From SMWN01 sp965261165 (GTDB lineage Bacteria > Pseudomonadota > Gammaproteobacteria > Eutrophobiales > Eutrophobiaceae), in the NCBI GenBank assembly GCA_965261165.1, contig OZ253445.1, forward strand, positions 930,001 to 994,000: 64,000 nt of DNA. The letters run 5' to 3'. Numbering within the stretch: the first letter of the stretch is position 1; each line of letters starts with the position of its first letter. The notes under the pieces are model-generated. The model did no database searches, was not told where the DNA came from, and was given only the letters and a program-made list of their open reading frames with translations. A program made the translations under genes and the position numbers. Positions 36,209 through 45,129 of this stretch are shown piece after piece.

Positions 36209-37501
36209 ATGGACGACATACCAAAACAACTTGGAGAGTACAAGATAATCAGGGAGCTGGGTCGCGGCGGTATGGGGGTGGTCTATGAAGGACATAACCC
36301 TTCTACTGATCATCGTGTTGCCCTGAAAGTAGCCAATATACGTACATTCAAGAATAAAAAAACGGCAGAACATTACAAAAAGACATTTTTTAATGAGGCC
36401 CATACAGCAAAGAAACTAGAACACCCCAATATTATTAGAATTCTGGATGCAGATACTGAAAAAGATATTTGTTATATCGTTATGGAGCTAATTGAGGGCG
36501 GACATACCCTTAACCCACATTGTAAGCCCGATAATCTTTTGTCCTATGAACAAGTTGTTAAAATCATTTTTAAGTGTGCAAAAACACTGGATTATGCGCA
36601 TCGAGTCGGGGTCATTCATCGGGATATTAAACCCACGAATATTCTGCTGAAAAAAGATATGGATGTTAAACTTTGTGATTTTAGTATTGCACATTTAATA
36701 ACCAAAGAAACAGAAAATACCATGTCGACCAGTTTTTTAGGTTCACCTCGTTATATGTCTCCTGAGCAGGTACAGGAAGATATGATTACAAATCAAACAG
36801 ATTTGTTTTCATTAGGAATAGTTATGTATGAATTGTTAACAGGTAAACATCCTTTTGATGCAGATAGTTTTTCACGTTTGATTTACAAAATTACTAATGA
36901 AAAACCACCAGCATTGAAAAATTATCGTAGAGATATTCCGGATATATTCGAGAAAATCATTCAGCATACTCTACAAAAGAACCCTGAGAAGCGCTATAAG
37001 ATGGGTTTGAACATGGCAGCAGATCTGAGTTTGGTCTTTGATTATCTTGATAGCCCAACAGAAGAATATCATGATGAGAAGCGAAAGTTCTCGCAAGTTC
37101 AGGAGCTGAAGTTTTTTCAGGGTTTTTCAGAAGCCGAAATCTGGGAGGTCATTCGGTCGTGTGTCTGGGAGGAATATAAAGCAGGAAAGAGGGTTATTCT
37201 TCAAGAAGATGTTGACGAGGTATTCTATGTGATTGTTGCGGGTGATGTTGATGTTTTTCGAGGAAGTAATCGTATCGGAAGAATTAAAGCAGGGGGTTGC
37301 TTTGGAGAAATGGGCTATTTGGCTAATACTGAAAGGACAGCAACGATTCAGGCAAAAGATGCTGTGTGCCTTTTGAAAATAAACAGCAACGCAATCGATC
37401 AGTTATCTGTGGGCTGCCAGCTACATCTCAATAAGGCACTTTTAAGAACCCTAGTCAAAAGACTCTCCTCGACAACCGAAAAAATTCTGAGCGAAGATTA
37501 A
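36209..37501 (+). CDS. Ser/Thr protein kinase with C-terminal cyclic-nucleotide-binding domain (copy 1)
   Basis: A 430-residue Hanks-type kinase joined to a cNMP domain, with no membrane helix. The kinase (about residues 8-270) has the glycine loop ELGRGGMGVVYEG, Lys in VALKVA, catalytic loop HRDIKPTN, and activation segment SPRYMSPEQ with LFSLGIVMYELLTGKHPF. The metal motif reads DFS instead of DFG. The cNMP domain (about 295-425) has FGEMGYLANTERTAT, keeping the Glu and Arg that bind the cyclic phosphate. It is paralogous to the kinase at 39975. Its stop overlaps the pgi stop on the opposite strand (TTAA), and it is divergent from the phosphonate operon. Confidence 0.92.
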   Translation: MDDIPKQLGEYKIIRELGRGGMGVVYEGHNPSTDHRVALKVANIRTFKNKKTAEHYKKTFFNEAHTAKKLEHPNIIRILDADTEKDICYIVMELIEGGHTLNPHCKPDNLLSYEQVVKIIFKCAKTLDYAHRVGVIHRDIKPTNILLKKDMDVKLCDFSIAHLITKETENTMSTSFLGSPRYMSPEQVQEDMITNQTDLFSLGIVMYELLTGKHPFDADSFSRLIYKITNEKPPALKNYRRDIPDIFEKIIQHTLQKNPEKRYKMGLNMAADLSLVFDYLDSPTEEYHDEKRKFSQVQELKFFQGFSEAEIWEVIRSCVWEEYKAGKRVILQEDVDEVFYVIVAGDVDVFRGSNRIGRIKAGGCFGEMGYLANTERTATIQAKDAVCLLKINSNAIDQLSVGCQLHLNKALLRTLVKRLSSTTEKILSED

Positions 37502-39123
37502 TTTTTCTGTGAGCACCTGCTTTTATTGAGGTAATAAGATATTAATTTTTCTGTTGATGAATCGTGAGTGTTTTTATTATCTTTACCCTGATGAAGTTCT
37601 TCTGCAATTTTTATTGAAAGGTTTTTCCCCAATTCAACTCCCCACTGATCAAATGGATTAATGTTCCATATATTAGCTTGTACAAAACAGCGATGTTCAA
37701 ACAGACATAGCAGTGAACCTAATGTGGCTGGAGATAATTCATCGAGCAAAATTGTTGTGCTAGGCCGATTCCCTGGAATATTTTTATAGGCAGTCTGGCC
37801 AGATTCTGCCTTTGTTTGGCCATTCATTAATGCTTCGCTTTGAGCCAGACAGTTGGCGATCAGCTCATGATGATGTTTTTTATCTTCTCTATTACTTTTG
37901 AGACTGATAATAAAATCAACAGGTGCCATATGCGCTCCCTGATGCAGGCCTTGAAAATAGGCATGTTGAGAATTGCTTCCGAGCCCACCCCATACAACTG
38001 GTGAAGTACTGTATTCTATTTGGTGGCTTTGGTTATCAATTTGTTTGCTATTACTTTCCATGAGCAGTTGACCTATGTATGCAGGCAGCATATTTAGTGA
38101 ATGGTCGTAGGGAAATATCGCAAGTGTATTTGCATGAAAAAAATTGATGTACCAGATATCGATCAAAGCAAGGATGACAGGCAGGTTATCTTCTATTGGT
38201 TGTTCATAAAAATGCTGATCCATTGCGTATGCGCCGCCAAGAAATTCCCGGAAATGATCCATGCCAATCCTGATCGCGATAGGCAAGCCAATGGTTGACC
38301 AGAGAGAATATCTCCCACCAACCCATTTCCATATGTGAAAAATATTTTCATCTTTCACGCCAAATATTTTTGCTGCATGATGATTGGCAGTGACAGCAAC
38401 AAGATGTCTTTCCGGTATTTTGCATCCATTCTTTTTTAGCCAGGTGATCGCAGTTCCTGCATTGAGAAGGGTTTCTCTAGTAGTAAAGGACTTTGACGAA
38501 ATAATAAATAATGTTGTTTCAGGATTTGATTTTCCTAATGCTGAATTGATATTTTTAATATCAACATTAGATACAAAATGAATATCGATATCCGAAACAG
38601 AAGAACCTGAAAGCGCGTCAGTGGCTAGTTTGGGGCCAATATCTGATCCGCCAATGCCAATATTGATTACAGTTTTTATGGGTTTATTAGTGTATCCCTT
38701 GATATTGCCAGTGTGCAATAATTCAATAAATTCATGCATGTGTTGTAATTCTTCATGCACTTGGTTAGTGACATCCTTACCCTCAACAATGAATGATTTA
38801 CCAATTGGCGCACGCAACGCCATATGCATGGCAGCACTCTTTTCGCTCTGATTGATATTTGCACCACTGAATAATTCTTGAATTGCGCTACTTATATTAG
38901 TGCTTCTTGCCATCGATATCAGAAGCTGAATAGTTTCCTCAGTAATATGGCGTTTTGAATAATCAATATAAAGGCTGTTAATTGTGTTTGAAAATTTATC
39001 TGCACGTTCTGGGTCCTGTTGAAACATTTCCCGCAGACTAATTCCAGAAATATTTTCCTTATGTTCTGCGAGCGCTTGCCAACAATCTTGAGACACATTT
39101 GCAGGTATTTTGTGTGTACTCAT
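37498..39123 (-). CDS. pgi: Glucose-6-phosphate isomerase
   Basis: Interconverts glucose-6-P and fructose-6-P. The 541-residue product has the signatures VINIGIGGSDIGPKLATDAL, FIISSKSFTTRETLLNA, GGRYSLWSTIGLPIAI (active-site Arg) and the GSNSQHAYFQGLHQG region (active-site Glu/His). Its C-terminal few residues are encoded beyond a direct repeat TTAATTTTTCTGT (37498 and about 37541), so the tail may be a recent extension. Stop codons of pgi and kinase copy 1 overlap. It sits between the two kinases. Confidence 0.96.
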   Translation of the reverse strand: MSTHKIPANVSQDCWQALAEHKENISGISLREMFQQDPERADKFSNTINSLYIDYSKRHITEETIQLLISMARSTNISSAIQELFSGANINQSEKSAAMHMALRAPIGKSFIVEGKDVTNQVHEELQHMHEFIELLHTGNIKGYTNKPIKTVINIGIGGSDIGPKLATDALSGSSVSDIDIHFVSNVDIKNINSALGKSNPETTLFIISSKSFTTRETLLNAGTAITWLKKNGCKIPERHLVAVTANHHAAKIFGVKDENIFHIWKWVGGRYSLWSTIGLPIAIRIGMDHFREFLGGAYAMDQHFYEQPIEDNLPVILALIDIWYINFFHANTLAIFPYDHSLNMLPAYIGQLLMESNSKQIDNQSHQIEYSTSPVVWGGLGSNSQHAYFQGLHQGAHMAPVDFIISLKSNREDKKHHHELIANCLAQSEALMNGQTKAESGQTAYKNIPGNRPSTTILLDELSPATLGSLLCLFEHRCFVQANIWNINPFDQWGVELGKNLSIKIAEELHQGKDNKNTHDSSTEKLISYYLNKSRCSQKN

Positions 39124-39251
39124 AATGTTACAAGTTTAGGAGAGATATAGGAATTTGAGTCAAATCTATAATTGAGAAAAATTCATACTACTCGTAATGG
39201 TTGCTTACTGATTTTAGAATGACGGCTGGTTTAAATACAGAATTTGTTTTA

Positions 39252-39683
39252 TTAGCCTGAAATATAATTTTCCAGCTGGCCAATAATAAATTCTTTTTCA
39301 GAAAGAATATTTTTCACAACATCCATAACGGACAGCACACCAACTGGCTGACCATCCTCCATCACTGGTAAATGTCGAATGTGATATTCAGACATAATTT
39401 TCATACAATCTTCGATAGGTTGTTCAGAGGTGACGGTTAGAACCTCTGCCGTCATAATATCTTTAACAGGTGTTTCACGTGATGACCGAGTCTCAAGAAT
39501 AACTTTTCGGGTGTAATCTCTTTCTGAGATGACACCTGCCAATCTGCCATCTTCCATGACCAATAAGGCACCGACTTTTACGTCGGCCATTAATTTAATG
39601 GCATCGTAAACTGAGGTATCCGGAGTAACCGAATACATTTCATAACCTTTATCGCTTAAAAGCTGTCGCGCAGATGTTGCCAT
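39252..39683 (-). CDS. Stand-alone CBS-pair protein
   Basis: A 143-residue cytoplasmic protein made of two CBS motifs: VYDAIKLMADVKVGALLVME with GRLAGVISERDYTRKV, then VKDIMTAEVLTVTSEQP with HIRHLPVMEDGQPVGVLSVMDVV. Such Bateman modules bind adenine nucleotides and often regulate partners. It ends 128 bp upstream of the pgi start codon on the same strand and lies between the two kinase/cNMP genes, which fits an energy-sensing neighbourhood (inference). Confidence 0.93.
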   Translation of the reverse strand: MATSARQLLSDKGYEMYSVTPDTSVYDAIKLMADVKVGALLVMEDGRLAGVISERDYTRKVILETRSSRETPVKDIMTAEVLTVTSEQPIEDCMKIMSEYHIRHLPVMEDGQPVGVLSVMDVVKNILSEKEFIIGQLENYISG

Positions 39684-39974
39684 GATTTATCCTCACTAAA
39701 ACCAGTTGCTCTATCACACAAGGAAGCCTTTGTGCTGGAACATAAATAAACTAGCTGGCTCAGTATAGTCAGTAATGACCTAGATTTTAAGCCAAATTTG
39801 GCATCTATTCATGATTTAAACTCAAAAAGTAAGCCAGAAATTAATGTTTGTCTGTGCAAAAATCATACGTATACAGTAATATCTTGGCAGATTATAGAGG
39901 GAAAAATATTTCATAAAATGACCTGTTGCAATTAAATATTAGAACAAATCTCCAAATATACACAGTTAATAAAA

Positions 39975-41258
39975 ATGAGTTTCCCAAGAAAACTAGGCAA
40001 ATACGACATTTTAAGTGAAATAAATCGGGGTGGTATGGGTACGGTATACCTCGCACATGATCCGTATACTGATAGTGGTGTAGCAATCAAAATCGCGCAT
40101 GCCGATGCCCTTGCCAATAAAGAATCTGGTGAATATTACAAAAAAATGTTCTTCAACGAAGCCTACGCTGCGGGCAGTCTAAATCATCCTAATATTGTTG
40201 GTATTCATGATGCCGGTGTGGATGAGGATATTTACTATATCGTTATGGAACTGGTCAAAGGTGGAGGAACCCTGAAACTCTACTGCACGCCTGAAAATCT
40301 TTTACCGATAGAAAAAGTTGTAGAGATTATATTCAAGTGCGCTAAGGCGCTGGATTATGCGCATAAGCAGGGCGTTGTGCATCGTGACATCAAACCGTCA
40401 AATATTCTGGTAGAAATCGATCTGGAAGTGAAGATAGCTGATTTCAGTATTGCCTATATAAATAGGGCTGACGATACTGCTACACAACAAATTGGTCTAA
40501 TGGGTTCTCCCAGATACATGTCCCCCGAACAACTAAAAGAAGATGAAATTACCCACCAAACAGATCTGTTTTCACTGGGGATTGTCATGTATGAGATGTT
40601 AACCGGGAAACATCCTTTTAAAACAGACAATTTTTCTCGACTGGTGACCAAGATACTGAATGAAGATCCTCCGTCACTAAAGGACTTGCGCCGTGATTTA
40701 CCTGATGACTTGGTAGCTGTGTTTGTAAAAGCGACAAAGAAAGATATTAAAGATCGTTATCAAACAGGATTGGAGCTTGCTATTGATTTGAGTAAGGCAT
40801 TTGAAGCTCTGGAGGAGTCAGAAGAAGATATTTCAGAACGGGAGAGGTTCAATTCTACTAAACAGCTTGAATTCTTCAGAGAATTTCCCGACTCGGAGAT
40901 CTGGGAAATTCTCCGTGCCAGCACCTGGAAGGAATACAAGGCTGAAGATGAGATTATCGTCGAGGGTAAACTAGATGATTGTTTTTACATTATCATTAAA
41001 GGTGAAGTAGGTGTTTTAAAAAATGGACGAACCATTCGTTTGTTAGGGCTTGGAGACTGTTTTGGCGAGATGGGCTATCTAGCGAAAACAAAAAGAACAG
41101 CAACCATTGCAGCGCTTATCAACACTACGCTGCTAAAAATAAACTCAACAGTTATCTCTCAGGTATCGCTCAACGGTCAAGTACGTTTCCTTAAAGCATT
41201 CCTTAGAACATTAGTCTATCGATTGTCAATGACCACAGATATCGCATCACAAGACTAA
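39975..41258 (+). CDS. Ser/Thr protein kinase with C-terminal cyclic-nucleotide-binding domain (copy 2)
   Basis: The 427-residue paralogue of the kinase at 36209, collinear throughout. It has glycine loop EINRGGMGTVYLA, Lys in VAIKIA, catalytic loop HRDIKPSN, the same DFS in place of DFG (KIADFSIAY), activation segment SPRYMSPEQ and LFSLGIVMYEMLTGKHPF. The cNMP domain contains FGEMGYLAKTKRTATI with the cyclic-phosphate Glu and Arg. No membrane segment is present, so both act in the cytoplasm. The two copies flank pgi and the CBS gene, implying duplication followed by divergence. Confidence 0.92.
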   Translation: MSFPRKLGKYDILSEINRGGMGTVYLAHDPYTDSGVAIKIAHADALANKESGEYYKKMFFNEAYAAGSLNHPNIVGIHDAGVDEDIYYIVMELVKGGGTLKLYCTPENLLPIEKVVEIIFKCAKALDYAHKQGVVHRDIKPSNILVEIDLEVKIADFSIAYINRADDTATQQIGLMGSPRYMSPEQLKEDEITHQTDLFSLGIVMYEMLTGKHPFKTDNFSRLVTKILNEDPPSLKDLRRDLPDDLVAVFVKATKKDIKDRYQTGLELAIDLSKAFEALEESEEDISERERFNSTKQLEFFREFPDSEIWEILRASTWKEYKAEDEIIVEGKLDDCFYIIIKGEVGVLKNGRTIRLLGLGDCFGEMGYLAKTKRTATIAALINTTLLKINSTVISQVSLNGQVRFLKAFLRTLVYRLSMTTDIASQD

Positions 41259-41313
41259 ATGGACAACATCTAGCCCTTGGTCAATAGAAAGCCAGCGCAT
41301 TACAACATAAACA

Positions 41314-41839
41314 ATGATTTATGTCCTACTAAAGGCATATCTGCAAACGAACTTTATCCTGATGACATTAATTTGTGTTGTCATCGGCAATGAAATTGAA
41401 AGTAGGTACGGGCTTTTCAAAATCACTGCCACTACAACATGAATATATGCAGACTTTCACCAAGTGCAGAGAGGAATTTGGTGGCGAAAATCGTGTGCTT
41501 GTCGCATTGGTGACTGCTCTGGAGGTTGGTCTTAAAGTAAATACATTAACCTGTTGTCGCTTATGGTATTTATATTTATAAGTCAACTTGATAGCTTACT
41601 CAAGAGCGGAAAGCCGCTTACAGAGGTCTATAAGGAAACGTTGAAAACAACTGGTGCTGGGGTCATATTTACTGAGCTACATTGGCCATTGGTATTGTTA
41701 CATGGATCTTTTCACCACTTAAATTTCAGACAGATTTATGGGTATACTGCTGACATTTATGTTCACGATGAATATATTAGGTGCTATCTTACTGCTGCCT
41801 GCATTGGCTAGTTATCTAGCAAAGTCTGAAAAGAAGTAA
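41314..41839 (+). pseudogene. RND/MMPL transporter remnant with large internal deletion
   Basis: The N-terminus (MIYVLLKAYLQTNFILMTLI, then LKVGTGFSKSLPLQHEYMQT and REEFGGENRVLVALV after a frame change) is joined directly to C-terminal helices: LKSGKPLTEVYKETLKTTGAG, GIVTWIFSPLKFQ and MNILGAILLLPALASYL. Intact relatives have 700-800 residues, so about 500 codons are gone and at least two frameshifts exist. Not a functional exporter. Confidence 0.8.
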
Positions 41840-41876
41840 TCTCTAGTTTCTTGGTTAATATACTCTAATTCATGGC

Positions 41877-42131
41877 ATGAATGACTGGTTTATTTATATG
41901 GTTCGTTGTGTAGATGACAGTTTCTATACAGGCATCACAACAGATGTAGATAGAAGGATTCAGGAACACAATGACGATGACAATTTAGGGGCAAAATATA
42001 CTAAATCCAGACGCCCTGTTGTACTGGTATATCAGGAAATATGTAAATCACGTTCTGTAGCAACAAAACGTGAAATGGAAATCAAGAAATTAACTAGAAA
42101 GGGAAAAGACAGGCTTCTGAATGTAGAGTAA
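41877..42131 (+). CDS. GIY-YIG domain protein (YhbQ-like)
   Basis: An 84-residue single-domain GIY-YIG nuclease-fold protein: WFIYMVRCVDDSFYTGITTDVDRRI gives the paired IYMV/YTGIT strands and catalytic-type Arg, followed by HNDDDNLGAKYTKSRRPV and KREMEIKKLTRKGK. The pattern of YhbQ/UPF0213 proteins is complete. These small proteins are suspected to act on branched or damaged DNA, but their role is unproven. It appears intact between two pseudogenes. Confidence 0.9.
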   Translation: MNDWFIYMVRCVDDSFYTGITTDVDRRIQEHNDDDNLGAKYTKSRRPVVLVYQEICKSRSVATKREMEIKKLTRKGKDRLLNVE

Positions 42132-42177
42132 CAAATAGACTAAGTTTCAAATTCAGCCAGATATTCCCAACGTTAAC

Positions 42178-43290
42178 ATGCTTTCTTTTTCTATAATAAA
42201 CTCGCCAATAAGAATAACGAGCGATTACTCGTTTTTGTCGTCAGCTAAAGGGAAGACTATGATCGTCCCTAAAGAATATGGCGGCCTTGGATTGTCCGCC
42301 ATCGCACAGTCAGAAGTGCTAATAAAAATGGGGCTGACCCAGATAACTACCTTAGGTGACGTCTAACCCACTGCCTTAGCTGTAGTCATTGGGCTGACGG
42401 GTCACTGTTATTAAAACGCCCCCTCACATTCCTTCAAATATAACCCAAACTGAACCTTGGGAACACCATTGAATTTGCGCATGTGGCGCTTCGCCTGGTT
42501 CCAGAAATTCTCAATGCCGTTGATGTGATTGTGACGGTCGGCAAACCGCCTGGAATGGGTGATGCGGAAATGATGAAAGTCGGACACATCCAGCACGTTA
42601 TCGCCTCTCCAGCAGTCGGAGTAGACGATACTGTCGGGGATAACCTTGCGCTTCACGCCGCACAAACTGGCCGAAGTTCTGGCTGTCGATCCCGAGATAA
42701 ATGCCCGCTCAGGCGAGCTTGCTTGTAATGGCTTAAACGACTCTTTTGCAGGCTTTTCATGATAACCCTTTTCTAGGTTATCTGGGTCAGCCCCCATAAA
42801 AAATCAAATACTGGTGCGGCGATTACTTATCTGGTCGCCGCGTCTAATTCATTAGGTCCCGGTGAGTTATTGATCAAATACGGCACTGAAGAACAGAAAA
42901 ATTATTACTTGCCGCGTTTGGCAGAGGGTAAAGAGGTCCCCTATTTTGCCCTAACTGCGCCGACCCGACCGCTGGTTCTGACGCAACAGCAATGCCTGAT
43001 ATTGGTGTTGTCTGTAAGGGGCAATGGCAAGGCAAGAAAGTTATCGGCATGTGTCTGAATTTTTCAAAGCACTATATTACACTTGCTCCGATAGCGACTC
43101 TGGTTGGACTTGCATTCAGACTACAGGTTCTCAGATCACCTGATAGGGGATATTGATGACCATGGTATTACTACCCGTGCCTTGTTATCAAGAGAGACTG
43201 AAGGACTGGTAATGGGTAGGCGACACCTGCCAGTGGGAGGTGCATTCCTTAATGGTCCTCCCGAAGGGAATGGGGGAGATGCTTTAAATT
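42178..43290 (+). pseudogene. fadE: Acyl-CoA dehydrogenase (FadE-like) interrupted by IS1595 relict
   Basis: Left of the IS: MIVPKEYGGLGLSAIAQSEV. Right of it: SNSLGPGELLIKYGTEEQKN, YYLPRLAEGKEVPYFALTA, then in shifted frames GVVCKGQWQGKKVIGM-type residues, ITLAPIATLVGLAFRLQ, and EGLVMGRRHLPVGGAFLNGP. All belong to the N-terminal half of long FadE-type acyl-CoA dehydrogenases. There are frameshifts near 42970 and 43060-43140, an IS insertion, and no C-terminal half. Beta-oxidation by this enzyme is lost. Confidence 0.82.
42330..42794 (-). mobile_element. IS1595-family relict
   Basis: Bounded by inverted ends GGGGCTGACCCAGATAAC at 42330 and its complement ending at 42794. On the minus strand a frame (42411-42797) encodes the C-terminal ISXO2-like transposase part: YSDCWRGDNVLDVSDFHHFR, FADRHNHINGIENFWNQAKR and FNGVPKVQFGLYLKECE. 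The N-terminal two thirds are missing, so it is a deleted copy. Flanks (ATAAAAAT left; ATAAAAAA right, allowing a 1-base shift) resemble the 8-bp target duplication normal for this family. It sits inside fadE. Confidence 0.85.
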
Positions 43291-43356
43291 TAACTATTTG
43301 ATTTATAATTGATTTTTTAATTAAGAAATAATTTGTCAATCACTTAGTATAAAAAA

Positions 43357-43677
43357 TGGCGTCCCCGAGACGATTCGAACGTCCGACCTTTCGCTTCATA
43401 CCACTATGGCTTCCGCCACCAGCGTACAAGTGCCGTTTGTAGTCTGGACTTTCCCTTCACCATAGACAAAAAACGTCCGTAGGTGCTACCCGTCAAGTCT
43501 CTGCACGTTCCCTACGATTGTGTAGGGCTTCGCTCAGGATTGCCAACGCTACCAGTCGTGACTGGCACGCTAAGGTTTCCCTGAATTTGAGTAGATTCAC
43601 ACCCAGCGTTTCCACTGGAGCACCCAATTAATAACCGACTAGGAGGCGAATGCTCTATCCAGCTGAGCTACGGGGAC
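43357..43677 (-). tRNA. tRNA-Arg(CCU) interrupted by a group I intron
   Basis: Exon 1 (43677-43641) holds the acceptor strand GTCCCCG, the D-arm TAGCTCAGCTGGATAGAGC and the anticodon stem TTCGC with CTCCT. Exon 2 (43396-43357) completes the loop (AA), pairs GCGAA with TTCGC, and has the T-arm GGACG-TTCGAAT-CGTCT, acceptor CGGGGAC, G73 and encoded CCA. Joined, they give a 77-nt tRNA with all stems paired and anticodon CCU at 34-36. The 244-nt intron lies immediately 3' of U36. It decodes the rare AGG codon. Confidence 0.93.
43397..43640 (-). ncRNA. Group I intron (IC3-like) in tRNA-Arg
   Basis: The core elements occur in order: P (AAATTCAGGGAAACC), Q (CAATCCTGAGCGAAGCC), R (GTGCAGAGACTTGACGGG followed by TAGCACC) and S (AAGGGAAAGTCCAGAC). 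The 5' splice site follows a U and the intron ends in G, as self-splicing requires. At 244 nt it has no room for a homing endonuclease, like the small tRNA introns of Azoarcus and Agrobacterium, whose subgroup (IC3) it resembles. Confidence 0.9.
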
Positions 43678-44005
43678 GCAACGCTAGGTATATTCTACCA
43701 GTAGCTTCAATTGATTCAATGGAAATCAATTCATTGCTAGGCTCAAATTATCGAACGCTTTTGCGTCATGGGTATTGCTTGCAGTACCGATCATTTTCTT
43801 GATAAACCCTTCGATAATCTTTCTGTACAGCATCTAGTTCAAACAATGATTTATATCTTACTTAAAGGCATATCTGCAAACGAACCTTGGGCAGTTTTTT
43901 TCAAGATATTATTTTTCGGGACTTTTCTCAAGACATCTTTCAGGACATGGATGAATAATCTTCAAGGTTTTTAGAATGGTCTTAATTTTACCTGTTTCGG
44001 TAGAA
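43678..44005. other. Gap with a 45-bp echo of the RND gene start
   Basis: No intact gene. At about 43841-43890 the sequence AACAATGATTTATATCTTAC and what follows closely repeats 41311-41356, the start of the RND remnant, then diverges. This suggests a second, even shorter piece of a related RND gene. The rest holds nothing I can assign. Confidence 0.5.
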
Positions 44006-44551
44006 TCAGTGTGGATTATGCAAGGGTCTTTCCTTTTTATATTCTATATTTATGGGAGGCAAGCTTTGCAGTTTATGCCGAAACTCATCTGTGATCTGTC
44101 TGGCATCATTGTTATTCCTGATCACGTGCGGTGCAAGTAATACAATCAATTCTGTTCGTCTCGACTCATCTACTGTTTGACCAAATAATTTACCCAAAAA
44201 AGGAATCTTATATAAACCAGGGACACCACTTTCATTCTTTGTTTGTGAATTCTGGATCAAACCACCAAGCACAATTGTTTCGCCAGAGTTGATCGCAACC
44301 ATAGTTTCAATTTCTCTTTGCTGGATTGTGGGTTCATCAATACTATAAGAGGTTGTGATAACTGCATTACTTACTTCTTGCTTAATTTCCAGAGTTGCCA
44401 GGCCACTCTTATTTACCCTTGGTGTAACCGTTAAAATTACACCTGTATTTCTGAATTGTATTTCATTAACTGTTGGGGCTTTCGGGTCAATATTTATTAA
44501 TCGATTAATGATACTCTGTAGTGGGTATGATGACCGGTTTGTCTTATTCAT
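44006..44551 (-). pseudogene. gspD: GspD secretin, C-terminal fragment
   Basis: The 181-codon frame encodes the end of a type II secretion secretin: VILTVTPRVNKSGLATLEIK, PTIQQREIETMVAINSGETI, VLGGLIQNSQTKNESGVPGL, IPFLGKLFGQTVDESRRTEL and IVLLAPHVIRNNNDARQITD. These match the barrel-forming secretin domain and its C-terminal tail. The N0-N3 domains and signal peptide (about 400 residues) are missing, so no pore can form. It follows gspL and gspM remnants in the order L-M-D, with gspN absent. Confidence 0.85.
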
Positions 44552-44554
44552 GAT

Positions 44555-45126
44555 GATGATGATGGATTTAAATAACCACTGACATGAAATCGAACCTCAA
44601 TTTGATTATTTCGTTGTCTTTCTCTCGAACTGGCACGCACCCCATGGATTGATGTATCTTCAGTAAACAATAAGGGCCGGTTAATGGCAATCTAACAAAA
44701 TACATCACGTAGCGCATGTATATCAACCCGCATATGAACCTTCACCATAATTTCAGAAAATAACCCCTCTTTTCTATCAGTTAAAGTATGTGTACTAACT
44801 AAATCGCCACCACTTGATTCAATCAATGCCTTTATCTTTTTTTGTAGATCCGCAGCAACAGTTCCTAGCTTTTTATCTTCTAGGAAATCTGTCTTACTTG
44901 GGTTTTGCTTTTTCAGATGACCTATTTCATCTTTTATTAAATCGCTTTCCTGACTTGAAAGAATAAGTCTACTGGACTGAAACATCAAATCTTCTATATG
45001 TTCAGTATTTTCTCTCTCGGTGGATATTGCAGGTTGTACCAGTATCATATAAAAAGCTAAGATGACTAAAAGCAATATCCCTAGTGAGTAAATACTCTGC
45101 TGCAATTCAGGAGAAAAATTATTCAT
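44555..45126 (-). pseudogene. gspM: GspM-like protein interrupted by an in-frame TAG
   Basis: The first part (45126-44692, 144 codons) has an N-terminal helix (YSLGILLLVILAFYMILVQP) and the periplasmic DLQKKIKALIESSGGDLVST region of GspM. A TAG at 44694-44692 stops it, but the same frame continues with IAINRPLLFTEDTSIHGVRA and IEVRFHVSGYLNPSSSS to about 44555, the expected GspM C-terminus. A single nonsense change therefore inactivated it. Confidence 0.7.
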
Positions 45127-45129
45127 ATC

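Noticed and set aside
42870..43058. Independent 62-residue ORF
   Set aside because: It is the interior of the fadE pseudogene followed by a frameshift.
44530..44551. His codon run (CATGATGATGATGATG) as a functional His-rich protein end
   Set aside because: The His run appears only in a frame that runs across the junction of gspM and gspD; in the gspM frame it reads as Ser codons.
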